Below, in pieces: positions 1-11,344 of a stretch of DNA of 64,000 nucleotides (position 1 is the first letter of the stretch; each line of letters begins with the position of its first letter). The stretch comes from Welwitschia mirabilis (lineage: Eukaryota > Gnetophyta > Gnetopsida > Welwitschiales): assembly GCA_051453625.1 (NCBI GenBank), contig JBOZIK010000001.1, forward strand, positions 249,117,002 through 249,181,001, read 5' to 3'. The position numbers were made by a program, and so were the translations under genes. Under the pieces are notes generated by a model, which was not told the origin of the DNA, ran no database searches, and worked only from the letters and a program-made list of their open reading frames with translations.

Positions 1-115
1 CTCAGTGAGATGTATTTTCATGGAGCCCTTCTTAGGTAGGGTGACGGAGGGATCGTACCTTTCGAGCCTTTTCATGCTTTTCCTAGAGGTCCGTCAGAAG
101 CGGAAATCCATACAT
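1..115. other. CpG-containing, higher-GC edge segment; possible exon or young repeat
   Basis: The first ~115 bases contain several intact CpG dinucleotides (near 43, 53, 62, 93 and 103) and are visibly richer in G and C than the rest of the window, where CpG is scarce. Both strands have open frames here. On the minus strand a frame reading into the edge ends in ...TLPKKGSMKIHLTE, with an AG acceptor-like dinucleotide upstream. I do not recognise a protein. It could be an exon of a host gene, or coding sequence of element X, whose internal region should run through here. Confidence 0.25.
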
Positions 116-1536
116 AGGATTTCCCTAATCTTATCCAATGTAACACTAATTAGGATGACTATTTGACTTTTATCATTTCTAACAATTCTATAACACCTTA
201 TCCAAATACTTCATCTTGCATAGTTCAATCCAACATCATGTTCATTGAAGGTATTATGAGAATCTTTGGAGAAAACATTTGAGAACGGTAATCACAACTT
301 TTATTCCAGTGTTTTTAATTATGTCCTTTAAAACCTGACTTAAATGCAATAGCTTAGTCGACCTTAATAGTTATTCATCTAAGCTTTTATATTCATTAAA
401 ATATAAGGATTTATTTCTTTTCGTTGGTTTTTAAATTAGGAATAGGAAAGCATGTGTTAACTTTTCATTAGGGCTCTAGACCATTTCACTATGCGGATTC
501 ACAAGTGTTTTGAAGGCAAGCATCATGTGCCTAGCAACATGCATCAAGGTCAAGTTAAAGATGAGCTTTAAGAGGTTATGATGATATAGTCTTGGTCATT
601 TTTATTGTTTGTTATTTAAATAGATGTATTATTTCCCATTGTATTTGGAGCCCTTGCATCATCTTTTTCCATTGAAAGCAAAAGAATTTCTAATGCTTTC
701 ACTATGTACCCATATGCAAATAAAACAAGTATCTATAACTTCTTAAATTCCTTTTGCATATTTAACCTTTTCTACTTTTTAGTGGTTCTTTTAACTTTTC
801 TAGATGTTTATGACTTTAACATCTCATTTACAAGAAAGCCTACTTAACTAAGCATATATCTCAACTGGTAACTATTTTGTTTGCACTATTCAGTAATAGC
901 TAGAACAAGTGTGTTGTGATTGGTAAGGTGGATCATAGGTTGTTTGAATAATGATAATATTAACATTTTACAGAGTTGATAATACATCTTAAGGATTCAT
1001 GTGAAAATATTAAAACATTTATTTTTTTATTTTTCTTTTTATTTTTTAAATCATTATTTTTACTTTACAATACTTAGTTTTATGTTTGTAAATATTAAGT
1101 TAAAACCTTCAATTCATTGAAGGCTTGCTAAATGGAAAAGGCCAAAGTCTTGAGTCATTAAGTCCTTTAAATTTTGGTATAATTTCCATAAGACATGGAA
1201 AATAGTACCCCCAACTATTATTTTCTAGAATATTATTCAATTTTAACCACTTCTTTATGATGATTCATGTAACTGATATCTCTAAATAAATCCAAATCAA
1301 ATATTGTATTTGAAACACATCACATCCAATTTTAAGAAGAGTGATTATGAACTAGTGAACTTGTCCTTTTTCAAAATTACCAATATAAAGGCATTTATGT
1401 TCCTCAAAAATAAATCATTAATAATTATGTTATATCCATTTAATTTTATCTATTCTATTTTCCATGAATCTAATTTATGTGTACGTTTTAATATTTTATG
1501 TTCTTGAATAACATGTTTAAGATTATTTTATTATAT

Positions 1537-1563
1537 ATATATATATATACAAACACACACATA

Positions 1564-1629
<66 letters not shown>

Positions 1630-1800
1630 NNNNNNNNNNNNNNNNNNNNNNNNNNNNNNNNNNNNNNNNNNNNNNNNNNNNNNNNNNNNNNNNNNNNNNN
1701 NNNNNNNNNNNNNNNNNNNNNNNNNNNNNCACAAACACAAACAAACATGCACATGAACACACACACACACGCACACACACATAAGCACACACACACATAC
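1537..1800. repeat. (AT)n/(AC)n compound microsatellite with 100-N gap
   Basis: A short TA run at 1533-1550 passes into a long (AC)n tract. The tract is broken by exactly 100 Ns (1630-1729) and then continues as imperfect ACAAACAC/ACACGC units to about 1800. The gap is most likely an unresolved repeat length. Cys/Val-rich and Thr/His-rich frames here are artefacts of the dinucleotide repeat. Confidence 0.95.
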
Positions 1801-1964
1801 ATTTTACAAGATAAATCACAAGGAATTTCTAAAGTTTGATATGTGCAAAACAAAATCCAAAGGCACTTATATGTAAGAGGTCTAATTATAGCATAAATTA
1901 CTCTAAATGAACGTGAATTACATTGCATATAAGTACTTTCATTTCCTTTAGTAATCAAGTTAAC

Positions 1965-2120
1965 CTATAGCCTAATATCAATTACTACTAATAGAATCAC
2001 AATCCTAGGCTTTAATGTTAAAATGTATAATGCCTTCACAATCTATAGCCTAATAGTAATTACTCCTAATATAATCACAATCCTAGGCTTTAATGTTAAA
2101 ATGTTCAATGCCTTTACAAT
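1965..2120. repeat. 78-bp tandem duplication in the X leader
   Basis: Two adjacent copies begin with CTATAGCCTAATA at 1965 and 2043. They share the block AATCACAATCCTAGGC and the end ATGCC(T/A)T(T/C)ACAAT, and differ at about a tenth of positions. The duplication lies about 30 bp downstream (minus strand) of the X primer-binding site, that is, in the untranslated leader. Confidence 0.85.
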
Positions 2121-2149
2121 AATCACACCCAGTGAAATCATGACCTAGT

Positions 2150-2161
2150 ACTTTAATATCA
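2150..2161 (-). promoter_or_regulatory. Primer-binding site of element X (decayed initiator-Met type)
   Basis: The minus strand reads TGATATTAAAGT three bases inside the LTR end. Against the plant initiator-Met complement TGGTATCAGAGC all four differences are transitions (two G-to-A, two C-to-T). The next bases, ACTAGGTCATG, also resemble common gypsy leader sequence. This identifies 2165-3810 as a 5' LTR on the minus strand. Confidence 0.7.
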
Positions 2162-2873
2162 AATTATAACATCCTAGTTTTTACCCAAAACTAGGAATGT
2201 AACTTAAAGTAATATTTTGAATTTTTATTATTAAGACCATATACTAAAATAAATATTTATCATGTTTTAATCAAAATATTAATCTAACACAAAATATGAT
2301 TATAAGTATAAAAATACTACATGATAATAACATGAAAAAGAACAAGTCAAATTTAAAATTGTATCATGTACAAAAAAGAGAGTTATAATGATTACAAAGT
2401 TTCATAAAAAATTTACAATCATAGTACTCTTTTACAAGTTATAACTATAAGTACATAAATCATGAAATAAGTAGCAAAAGTATCCCAATCCATTAGCATC
2501 AAGCACTTGTTTCTTAATAACCAAAAGCGATGCTAGTATCTTAACCTACATATATATTATGATATGAGGATTGTAAAATCATCACAATCCCTAGTATGAT
2601 TCATGGTAAGGCTTAAGTGGAAAATGGAAGTTTTAAGATCAAAATAATATTTTCAAAAAAATTGATATGTAACCCAAACAAATTAAGAATGCAATGCCAA
2701 TAATTCAAGATGTACTTTTAATAATCCAAGTGCATTGCAAAACATGTTCAAATAGCAATTTCAATTTATCTAGTTGTAATCATCTAGGGTAATCTTATTT
2801 CTTCCTTTACTCTCTAGAGATAATTTTATAATAACTTGCATGCATAATATCCAAAGGGGCTCCATCTGCTCCA

Positions 2874-2993
2874 NNNNNNNNNNNNNNNNNNNNNNNNNNN
2901 NNNNNNNNNNNNNNNNNNNNNNNNNNNNNNNNNNNNNNNNNNNNNNNNNNNNNNNNNNNNNNNNNNNNNNNNNNNNNNNNNNNNNNNNNNNNN
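2874..2993. other. Assembly gap, 120 N
   Basis: A run of Ns inside the X LTR. It follows GGGGCTCCATCTGCTCCA and resumes at TCTAGTTATG. Confidence 0.99.
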
Positions 2994-3277
2994 TCTAGTT
3001 ATGTATTAAATTTATAAGCTTTAAATAGTATACAAAATAACAAGCTTTTAAGGAATGAAAAACATAACAATAGAAAAAAAAACTGCAAGAAGTAAGCAAG
3101 AACATACAAGAATTGAATGAAGGCCATAAATCATACACATACAAATATGAAGACTCAAAGACTCTATAGGTTCCAAGCTCTAAGGTTCTAAGGCTTTATC
3201 TAAGATACAAGATTAAGATGATAAGATTTGATAGTGAGATCTTTCTTAAGATGTAAAATATAAGAAGAGAAAGATCA

Positions 3278-3285
3278 TATTTATA
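3278..3285 (-). promoter_or_regulatory. TATA box of X LTR
   Basis: TATAAATA on the minus strand within CTATAAATATGATC, followed by a pyrimidine-rich start region (CTTTCTCTTC). The same arrangement, TATAAATAAGATCCTC, occurs in the related Y LTR at 22066, which supports a conserved promoter. Activity is unknown. Confidence 0.55.
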
Positions 3286-3317
3286 GTAAAAGTATAGAAT
3301 GATGAAAAGACACCATA

Positions 3318-3470
3318 AGGGAGTGGTAGAGGTGGAGGAAGTGATATGGTGAAAATGATGGAGATGGAAGAAGTGATGGAAATGATGTAGAAGGTGTATA
3401 AGTCCTAGAAGTTGTGGAAGTGATGAAAGATATGGAAGTGGTGGAAGTGATAAAAATTCTATAACCTTTG
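3318..3470. repeat. Purine-rich GGAAGTGATG-type degenerate minisatellite upstream of the X TATA box
   Basis: About fifteen imperfect units of a 9-12 bp motif (GTGGAAGTGAT, GATGGAGATGGAAG, GTGATGGAAATGAT). The + strand is almost entirely purine over about 150 bp. It lies some 35-190 bp upstream of the LTR TATA box on the sense (minus) strand, where enhancer-type LTR repeats usually sit. The Y LTR lacks it. Confidence 0.7.
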
Positions 3471-3810
3471 CAAGGCCACTGGGTCTTTCAATATCTTAAT
3501 ACTAATAAAAATGCTTCATATGTAAATTAAATAATTCTTATAACCAAATATTTTCAAAATCCATATAAAAACTATTTTCCAATTTAAGTAGATAAAAGTG
3601 TAATAGTTTAATACTTCAACCACTAAATAATCATAATTAGATCACTAAGAATTTTTAATAAAGATAATATTATGACTATAACAAAATTTATATGATAAAA
3701 TTTACATCTTGCAAATTAGAAAATAATTACATGTAATTAAATCATCTTAAGATTCTATAAAACATTAAGAACTATTTAGAATCTTAAACCCTAAAAGTCT
3801 AGATGTGACA

Positions 3811-3946
3811 TCTTCTCATCACCTAGAATAGAAGATTAGGTAAACTAGGAAGAGACTTTAAATAGTTAAAGATAGATAAACAAAATATGAAAATTAATAT
3901 AATAGAAATTTATAATTTTAAAAATGAGATCATGTATTTCTTAAGT
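3811..3946 (+). pseudogene. Element Y integrase C-terminal domain, first fragment
   Basis: The + strand reads, through several stops, (R)KRL.IVKDR.TKYEN.Y.RNL.F...DHVFLK. This corresponds to the gypsy integrase C-terminal segment in which a helix of the form IRERLKxAQxRQKxYAD is followed by GDHVFLKVSP. The frame stops at the target duplication at 3942-3946 and is continued after element A at 21170. Upstream it is cut by the X LTR. This is therefore the remains of one gypsy pol gene split by two insertions. Confidence 0.7.
3942..3946. repeat. Target-site duplication of element A, left copy (TAAGT)
   Basis: TAAGT directly precedes the A LTR end. The partner CAAGT is at 21170-21174. The only difference is one C-to-T change. 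The reading frame of the Y integrase passes through the duplicated site, which independently supports it. Confidence 0.8.
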
Positions 3947-4539
3947 AGTAATGTCCATTTCCAAGCTTCAAGAATGTAACAAGATCATAATGGTTCACTG
4001 GAATCATAACATTATTTATAAATATAACTTAAATACTATAGTGTAATATTTGATGATTTAGTTGAACATTATCATAATTATAATGTATTAGTTATATGAG
4101 TCAACTAATAATTATTATATTGAACTAAATTTTATGAGTTCATAAGATGTATTAATCATATAGTAGGAATGCTAAAGTCAACATAGATATAATTGATAAT
4201 TATTTACATAATACATAGGCTAGAGGAGATATATCCAATTAATTGTATGTGGTTGAGTTTGACACATTTAATAACTTGATTTAATAAGGCTAGGAAAATT
4301 TATTAAGTAACTCACTATAGGTGGTTAGATTAGAACATATTAAGACTTTTCCTGATTATTAATGTGATCCAAGAAAGGAGTCTAAGCATTCATCTATTAG
4401 CAAAATTCGTAATAAGGGTTTTAATTTATAATTGAAAGTAACTTATTATTTAAGGAATATTTAAATATCTTAATATTATTTAAATATCTTAAATTATACC
4501 TATATAGGAAGTTTAAAAAATTATTTGAAGTGTGATTAA

Positions 4540-4640
4540 GGTTTGATAAAATGTCATCAGTGGGGATTAAAACTGAGACATCTCTTTCAAATTTTTCTAA
4601 TTCTTTTAAGATGACTAATCTAGTTGTAATGATAGTCAAG
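4540..4640 (-). repeat. tRNA/SINE-like segment inside the A LTR (candidate)
   Basis: The minus strand carries CTAGATTAGTCATCTTAA, and about 45 bp later TTTTAATCCCCACTGATG. The other LTR (10860-10950) has TTGGATTGGTCATCC followed by TTTCAATCCCCACTAATG. This spacing and sequence resemble a tRNA A box and B box (GGTTCAAATCCC), as in tRNA-derived SINEs. Being present in both LTRs, it is part of the element rather than a later insertion. It may be chance or an ancient captured SINE. Confidence 0.3.
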
Positions 4641-7448
4641 TACTATAGAAAAATGATGGTCAATTATCTATGTCTATTGACGAAGATAGACAAGGGGTAG
4701 AAGACACAATAGGAAAGTCAAATAGCATTAATAAGTAAGAGTTGCATCCAAATGTGAATCACATAAATGAAGAAAATGACACAGGCCATGTGAATGAGAA
4801 ATCGACATGGTTAGGATGTAGCTTATGGTTAAATGTCAAAGAGAAAGGCAGATCATATAGATGCAGATGGCATATGTTGGGAAGATGAGGATGTGCAGGC
4901 AATTAAGAAAGGATGGTATCATAGGTAGGCTTAAGAAAATGCATGGTAAGCCAGAGCTAGTTACAGAGGAGAAAAAGGTACACAAGAGTTAACAGGCATG
5001 AGAGAATAGGCAATGCCCAGGTAAGAAGGAGGTCTACAACATCAAAAGTGTGATGCAATGGTGTTGATGCAGCAGAGATGAGTTCTAAGAAAGGGAGACA
5101 TGGATGAAGGGATGATAAAGACAAAGGAGGTAGAGGATGTAGGGGCAGTGCAAGAGGTTGTAATTAGACAGGCTACAAGTAGATGTAGGAGATCGATGCA
5201 GAAGAGACAGGCTGCAAGAAAGTGTAGGCACAGAGGAAGAAGAAGAGAGTTCATAGACGGGTGTTATGTATATGACGATATGTGAAAGGTACATAGGACT
5301 ATAACACAAGAAGGGGAGGAGAGAGATGATGGCTAAGAGGATTTAAGAATACCTTAATGATTTTAAGAATTTCTTCTATGTATATGATGGCTATTACCAA
5401 CCAATTTATGAATGGAGAGAAGTATTCTAGTGAGGCAATTTTAGTAGTAATTCACTAGAAGTGGCTAGCAACCATAGGACATTGACATACACGAATGACA
5501 AATAATGGAGAAAAGGGAGTAAGAAGGGAACATAGAAAAAGTCACATTGGAGGAAAGATTAAAGGAGAAGTTGTATAGAAAATATTACAAGCAGAAGAAA
5601 ATGAAAGGCTCTAGCATTGTTAAGCTATGAGGGAGCATGAAAACTATATGAAAAAGGAGGAGTAAATCAAACATTATTTCAAGGGCCTCCTTAGTTAAGT
5701 GTATGACATAAAATCTTAGGTTAGCAATTATGCTATATGGATGGACCCATAAAAACCTTAATTAATTATCAAGTTCTTTATTAAAAAATTATTATACAGG
5801 TCTTTGAACTATGTATTAACTATGATCTATTTATTATAGGTAATTATTTTGTAGAAAAGTGGTGCATAAACTTGAAAAATAAGGGAATTTGAATTGCAGG
5901 TAACTATAACATTAACTACAAGTCCTTTAATTTAGCTTTACTTAAGTTATCAATAAAATGTATAAAGTTCATATAAAATTATATTTATTAAGTAACACTT
6001 TCAAAAGAAAATAATTAGAACTTATAGTCAACTAATTGTTGGGTCCTAACCACTCAAGTTTTAATATAAGTACATAAAAGTTTTAATGAATTAAACAAAT
6101 TTTCATTGATACAATAACCTAAATATCACATAACAAATTATCTACATCATATCAAATAATTTACTATAGTTAAATAAAAGAAATACTTAATCTTCAAGAA
6201 GTAACGATAGATCCATGAAATTCTCATAAATATTTAAACTTTTTCAAGGAAAGAAATAATGACTTTATTATATAGAATTAAAACATAATAACAAAAAGTT
6301 TATTGTCTCATCTAACAAATACATCTGATAAACATGAAAGTAGTAATTAAAGCATAAATTATTTACAAAATATCTACATAATGACTAAATAAAATATGTA
6401 AATGACACATAGATAAAAACCACTAGCTCTTACCTACATCCTTATTTGGATTTATTTTTGCACATGCATAGATGGTGTGAGAACTCTATTTCACTACAAT
6501 TGCTAGTATGATCTACAATAAGGAATAAGTTGGGAAGGAAGGATTCCAAACAAGATAAAGGGTTACACATCAAGGATACATGATCAAGATCTTTCATTAG
6601 TTTATACTAACTTCTTTATAGCTTTCCATGTCACATGTTCTAGTAATCCAAATGCAACCTGCAAGAAGAGGGTTTTAATCATAAACATTATGCACACATC
6701 TCCCCTTTTCACTTTGGCATTCTAGTCCCAATGCCTTAGGACTTCCAAAATAGAGTTACACTCCTTGAAATCCATATAGATGGTTACCATCATCAGTATT
6801 ATATTTCATAATTTAATATCACATAGGTCAATGGTTAAATAAGATACTCATGTGGAAGGCTTACAAAAGGTTTAGTCAACAGGATTCAATTACAATAGTT
6901 GAAAATGAGATCACTTAAGTTTCAGAAGGTTTTTATAAAACTTAGACTCTACAAACTCTTGAAATACTCACACAAGACATTGTTAAAAAACTATAAAATT
7001 ATATGGAAGCACCAATGCACACACACACACACACACATAATAACACAATTCATATTTCATTTAGAGTTACAAACTATAAGGAAAAAATATTTGAAAACAA
7101 GGCATATAAGTATTTAAAAAGGAGGTTATGGATCACATCTATTCTTAGCAAAAAAAAAAAATCCAAGGTACTCCTATTTAAATAAAGTTCCACATGATTA
7201 AGTCATAAGGCATGACTCTAATAGCAAGGGGGATTTAAGTATTTATAATAGAAAACTAACAGCAAGACTGACAGTAAGGTGTTTAGGATTCCTTAATCCT
7301 TTCTTCCCATGTATGGCCATAGGATATGAATAATAATATAATAATATCTCATAATTAAAGTAAACTACATGAGCTAAAATAACATAAAACATTTACTTTA
7401 GATCATATATCATCACTATTGCATGAATAAAATATAATTGAAAAAAAT

Positions 7449-7484
<36 letters not shown>

Positions 7485-7571
7485 GCAAATAATTTCTAAG
7501 ATAAGTCAAGTAATCCACTGTTAATTGCATCAAATAAAGCATGAAAAAGGAATAGTAAATTCCACAATTAA

Positions 7572-7671
7572 NNNNNNNNNNNNNNNNNNNNNNNNNNNNN
7601 NNNNNNNNNNNNNNNNNNNNNNNNNNNNNNNNNNNNNNNNNNNNNNNNNNNNNNNNNNNNNNNNNNNNNNN
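7572..7671. other. 100-N gap flanked by a duplicated 89-bp sequence
   Basis: Bases 7483-7571 before the gap (AATAATTTCTAAGATAAG...) reappear almost exactly at 7672-7760 after it. The equivalent region of the other LTR (about 20865-20950) has the sequence once. The flanks therefore look like overlapping contig ends that were not merged. Confidence 0.9.
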
Positions 7672-7976
7672 AATAATTTCTAAGATAAGTCAAGTAATCC
7701 AATGTTAATTGCATCAAATAAAGCATGAAAAAGTAATAGTAAATTCCACAATTAACTAAATCTTTAAACTTAACTAATAACGTAATAACTCCTAGTTATT
7801 ATAAAGTAATATGATGCAAATTTCTTTTAGTTCTACTATTACTTTAATCATAAATATTATTATTTTTAATAATTAGAACTGAAATTATTTATTATCATTA
7901 ATTTTCCTAATATTTAATTGTATATCTAAATGACTAGAAAGATCCTATAACCTTAGCAAAAAATCTAGACATGACA

Positions 7977-7990
7977 AATCTCTTCCCCTT
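7977..7990 (-). promoter_or_regulatory. Polypurine tract of element A
   Basis: The minus strand reads AAGGGGAAGAGATT directly before the LTR start TGTCATGTC. A purine run abutting TG is the standard plus-strand primer, and it fixes the orientation of A as minus. Confidence 0.75.
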
Positions 7991-10245
7991 AAGAGGTTTC
8001 CTCTTGAAAACTTGCAAGTTATTTAGGATTTCACTACATGGTCTCACACATAAACCTTTGTGTTTTTTAATTCTATACTTAATCCAATCATTGAATCTTT
8101 TATACCCTAATCATTTTTTGGAACTACCATTTATCTTGGTCTTAATGTAAAAGATTAATATCATCTTAATTTGAAGTATCTTTTGATTTCCTTAGAGGCA
8201 CATATCATTTTCACAGACAAGATGCATCAAGCTTAGATCATCAACAAGAAGATAATTTTAAGCATTAAGAAGTCAAGATACTTTACCAACTATTCCAATA
8301 ATGTAAGATAAGTAATGAGACCATAGGTAATACAGGAAATAACAATTTTATATTATAAGATATGTATGAGAATCATGCAAAGTACATTACATAACTTGTA
8401 CTAGATATAATTCGAGAATTAAGATTAGATAAGTTAAGTATATTATTACAAATATAATCTATGTTGATAGTAGAGTTTTACTCAATTAGGGATAAACAAG
8501 ACATTCTTAAAAATTTCAATATTTTAAGAATCACAAGGGTTTAGAAAACAAGAATTTCTTTGAACATATAGGAGTACAAAAACTTAGGACCATGTGGGAT
8601 ATACAAGAGAGGAAATCTAAATCATATAGAATTTTAATGTAAAGTCTTTTCATTATTCAAAATAATTATACCTAAGCTCCACATATGCCTTTAGATTTTT
8701 CTAAGTTACTTATTTAAAGAAATGTAAGTTTTCATACCTCATAAGTTAGTAGGGTTATATTAACCTAGTTTCCAAGGTTATAGTTTGTCATATTACCATT
8801 GCATACTTTGATAATTTACCTCTTTATCACATTTACCACTGGTGGTTATTTACCTTTATTATTCTTATGATACTTTACTCAAGTGGACATTAATAAAATA
8901 TACTCTATTATATGAGCTATTATTTAGATACATTAGTTTTCAATGATGCCCTAGTTATGCTTTTAATGAAAAGGAGAGATTCCAACATGAGCACCAACTA
9001 ATATTACTTAAGAATGAACTTCCTAAGTTATTGTAGATTTTGCTAGAACTTATAAGTTCCATAACACACTCTTAAATGAATGGAGTTAATGTGATAGTTT
9101 GTTAAGAAGGAAAATAATAATGCAAAAAGAATAATACCTAAATTACTAATGACATCTAGTTAATGCATTTGAGATAAATGCATATTAGTAAACAATAGTT
9201 GTTACAATAGTGGTAATTATAGCAAATACGATTAAATTATTCAAAATGTATTCACTTGATAACTTTGAGTACATGATATAGATGCTATTATTATTTATGA
9301 AACCCTAGTTATTTCCTTCATCATGATACCTTTTAATACTTTAATTAACTGTATACATCTAAATTCTGTGTTTTATACACATTCAATTCTTTTCTTCTTT
9401 TAGAAAATTAGGATATGGACTTTGATACACCCACTTAATTTACTATACCATAAAATTATCTATACCACATAAGTAAATTTTTAAGGAAAGGTATAAGAGT
9501 TCAAAATGATAAATATCATAACTTATAAACAAAAGCTTACTTCAGCTTTTAGATCTATATTCAATAATTAGATCATGTAAATTTTTAATTCCTTAAGATC
9601 TTTTACAAGTCGTTGAGGAGGTTTCAAGTGCGTATGAGGAATCAAGATTGTATTTGCATGAACTAAATAATTTAAAACAATACAAAATATGATTATTCAT
9701 CTTTCACAATACTCTAATTTAGATTTGATCTTTAGTCAAGTACTAACTATGATTATATTCTTAATTAGTTATAAATGATTGCATCTCATAACATGCATAT
9801 TTTAAATATACATGCATAAAGTGAAATCTTCTTCATGAGTATGATATATCAAACTCATAGTTATATTTGTTACAAAATTTAGAACTCTTACATATCTCCT
9901 CACCACCAACATCTACATTCAAGGTTAAAAACAAACTCACTTGATATATTTACCTTAATATTTTCTTTGCAATCCAAAATAGAGTAGTAAAATACATCTT
10001 CTCCTACAGGTTTACCTAAGAAGATAAAAGTGTATCAAATTCCTATTCTAATTGAGCACAAAATCTTATTGAGTTATTACTTTCTACTTCATTATGAATA
10101 TAAAATAGAATCTCAAATTTAGGGTTGTTTTTCCGGAAAGGTAAGAATGTAAAATAGGAAAACAAGAAAACCTTGATACTTAAGGTTAAAGCTAAAGTTT
10201 ATAACCACCAAATCAAACCTTTTGCCTAAGGAAATCATAGCTTAC

Positions 10246-10257
10246 ACTCTAGTACAA
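10246..10257 (-). promoter_or_regulatory. Primer-binding site of element A
   Basis: The minus strand reads TTGTACTAGAGT three bases inside the LTR end (GGACATTACA). It resembles TGGTACCAGAGC, a form seen in plant gypsy elements and close to the initiator-Met site, with two C-to-T changes and one G-to-T. The following GTAAGCTATG also fits common leaders. Confidence 0.55.
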
Positions 10258-10260
10258 AAA

Positions 10261-11344
10261 TGTAATGTCCACTTCTAAGCTTCAAGAATGTAACAAGGTC
10301 ATAATGGTTCACTAGAGTCATAACATTATTTATAAATAGAACTTAAATAATATAGTATAATATCTAATGATTTAGTTCAACATTAACATAATTATAATTT
10401 ATCATCTATATTAATTAAGTATTAATTATTATATTAAAATAAAATATATGAGTCCATAAGGTGTATTACTCATATACTAGAAATGCTAAAGTCAAGGTAG
10501 ATATAATTAATAATTATTTACATAATACCTAGACTAGAGGTAACATATCAAATTAATTGAATGTGGTTAAGTTTAATGCACTTAATAACTTAATCTAATA
10601 TGATTATGGAAATATCTTACATAACTCACTATAGGTGGTTATATTAGAATATATTAAGATTTTTTATTGTTATTAATATAATCTGAGAAAGGAGTCTAAG
10701 CATATAGCCATTGGCAATTCATCTAGTAAGAGTTTTAGTTTGTGATTTAAAGTAATTTATTATTTAAGGGTTATTTAAATATCTTAATATGATTTAAATA
10801 TCTTAAATTATACCTATATAAGAAATTTATAAAATTATTTAAAGCATAATTAATATTTAATAAAATATCATTAGTGGGGATTGAAATCAAAATCTCTCTT
10901 TAGGTTTCTTTAATTCTCTTAGGATGACCAATCCAACTGTAATGATAGTCAGGTACTATAGGAAAATGATGCTTAATTATTTATGTCTATTGACATAGAT
11001 AGATAGAAGGTAAAAAACACAGCAAGTGGTATTAGATGATGTAGATAAGTAAGCATTACATCAAAAGATGAATTGCACAGAGGGAGAAATTGGCAGAAGA
11101 CATGTGAATGAGAACTCAACATAAGTAGGATGCAGCTTTTGGTCAAATGACAAATAGAAAGGTGCACAATGTAGGTGCCAATGATAGACATTAGAAAGAT
11201 AAGGTTGCATAAGTAGTGAAAAAAGAATGATATCATAGGAAGACATGAGAAAATGATGGTAAGCCAGACCTAGTCATAGAAGAGGGAAAGGTGTATATGA
11301 GTTAACAGGTATGGAAGAGAAGACAATGCATAGGTGAGGAGGAG
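10261..11344 (-). mobile_element. 5' LTR of element A, distal part (left of the copia insertion)
   Basis: Matches 3949-5040 of the 3' LTR. It begins TGTAATGTCC and ends at the duplicated AGGAG (11340-11344), where copia element C starts. It contains the second copy of the tRNA-like segment (10860-10950). Confidence 0.85.
11340..11344. repeat. Target-site duplication of copia element C (AGGAG, left)
   Basis: AGGAG immediately before TGAAATTC. The identical AGGAG is at 18431-18435 immediately after CTTACA. The uninterrupted sequence around 5020-5045 shows the pre-insertion order. Confidence 0.9.

Larger units (their letters stand above)
1..2164 (-). mobile_element. Internal region of gypsy-type element X (partial, runs off window start)
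   Basis: On the minus strand this follows directly from the X 5' LTR and its primer-binding site, so it should be the leader and gag side of a gypsy element. I see no convincing gag or pol similarity. Positions 116-1540 are AT-rich with short broken frames only. The segment includes a 78-bp tandem duplication near the primer site and a large (AC)n microsatellite. The left end of X lies outside the window, so this may be a decayed non-coding leader or may include other insertions. Confidence 0.4.
2165..3810 (-). mobile_element. 5' LTR of gypsy element X
   Basis: On the minus strand the LTR starts TGTCACATCTAGAC at 3810 and ends GGATGTTATA at 2165, where the usual CA has become TA. It contains a 120-N gap (2874-2993). 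The end at 2173-2195 is a perfect 9-bp hairpin (CCTAGTTTT / AAAACTAGG). It is related to the Y LTR at 21603 onward: shared stretches include AAAATTCTTAGTGAT near the start and an ACCATGAA(T/C)CATACT block deep inside. A TATA box sits at 3278-3285 and a purine-rich repeat lies upstream of it. The outer end abuts an integrase fragment of Y, so X is inserted in Y. Confidence 0.75.
3947..7976 (-). mobile_element. 3' LTR of element A
   Basis: Homologous along its length to the split repeat 10261-11344 / 18436-21169. The + strand begins AGTAATGTCC where the other copy has TGTAATGTCC, so the terminal TG has mutated. It ends CTAGACATGACA. It includes a pyrimidine-rich stretch (sense strand) around 4900-5330, a box-B-like tRNA motif near 4550, an (AC)8-type tract at 7017-7036, an (AT)n tract at 7452-7482 and a 100-N gap at 7572-7671. 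Confidence 0.85.
7977..10260 (-). mobile_element. Internal region of element A, apparently non-coding
   Basis: A stretch of 2284 bp between the A LTRs. Every frame is heavily interrupted. I see no gag zinc knuckle, DTGA protease, YxDD or integrase motif. The content is AT-rich throughout, with no large repeats. The absence of any pol remnant, while the nearby elements C and U still show theirs clearly, suggests this interior never coded, or was deleted early. Confidence 0.65.

Noticed and set aside
1488-1958. Cys/Val-rich and Thr/His-rich open frames across the (AC)n tract
   Set aside because: They are read-through of a dinucleotide repeat and an N gap. They have no protein features.
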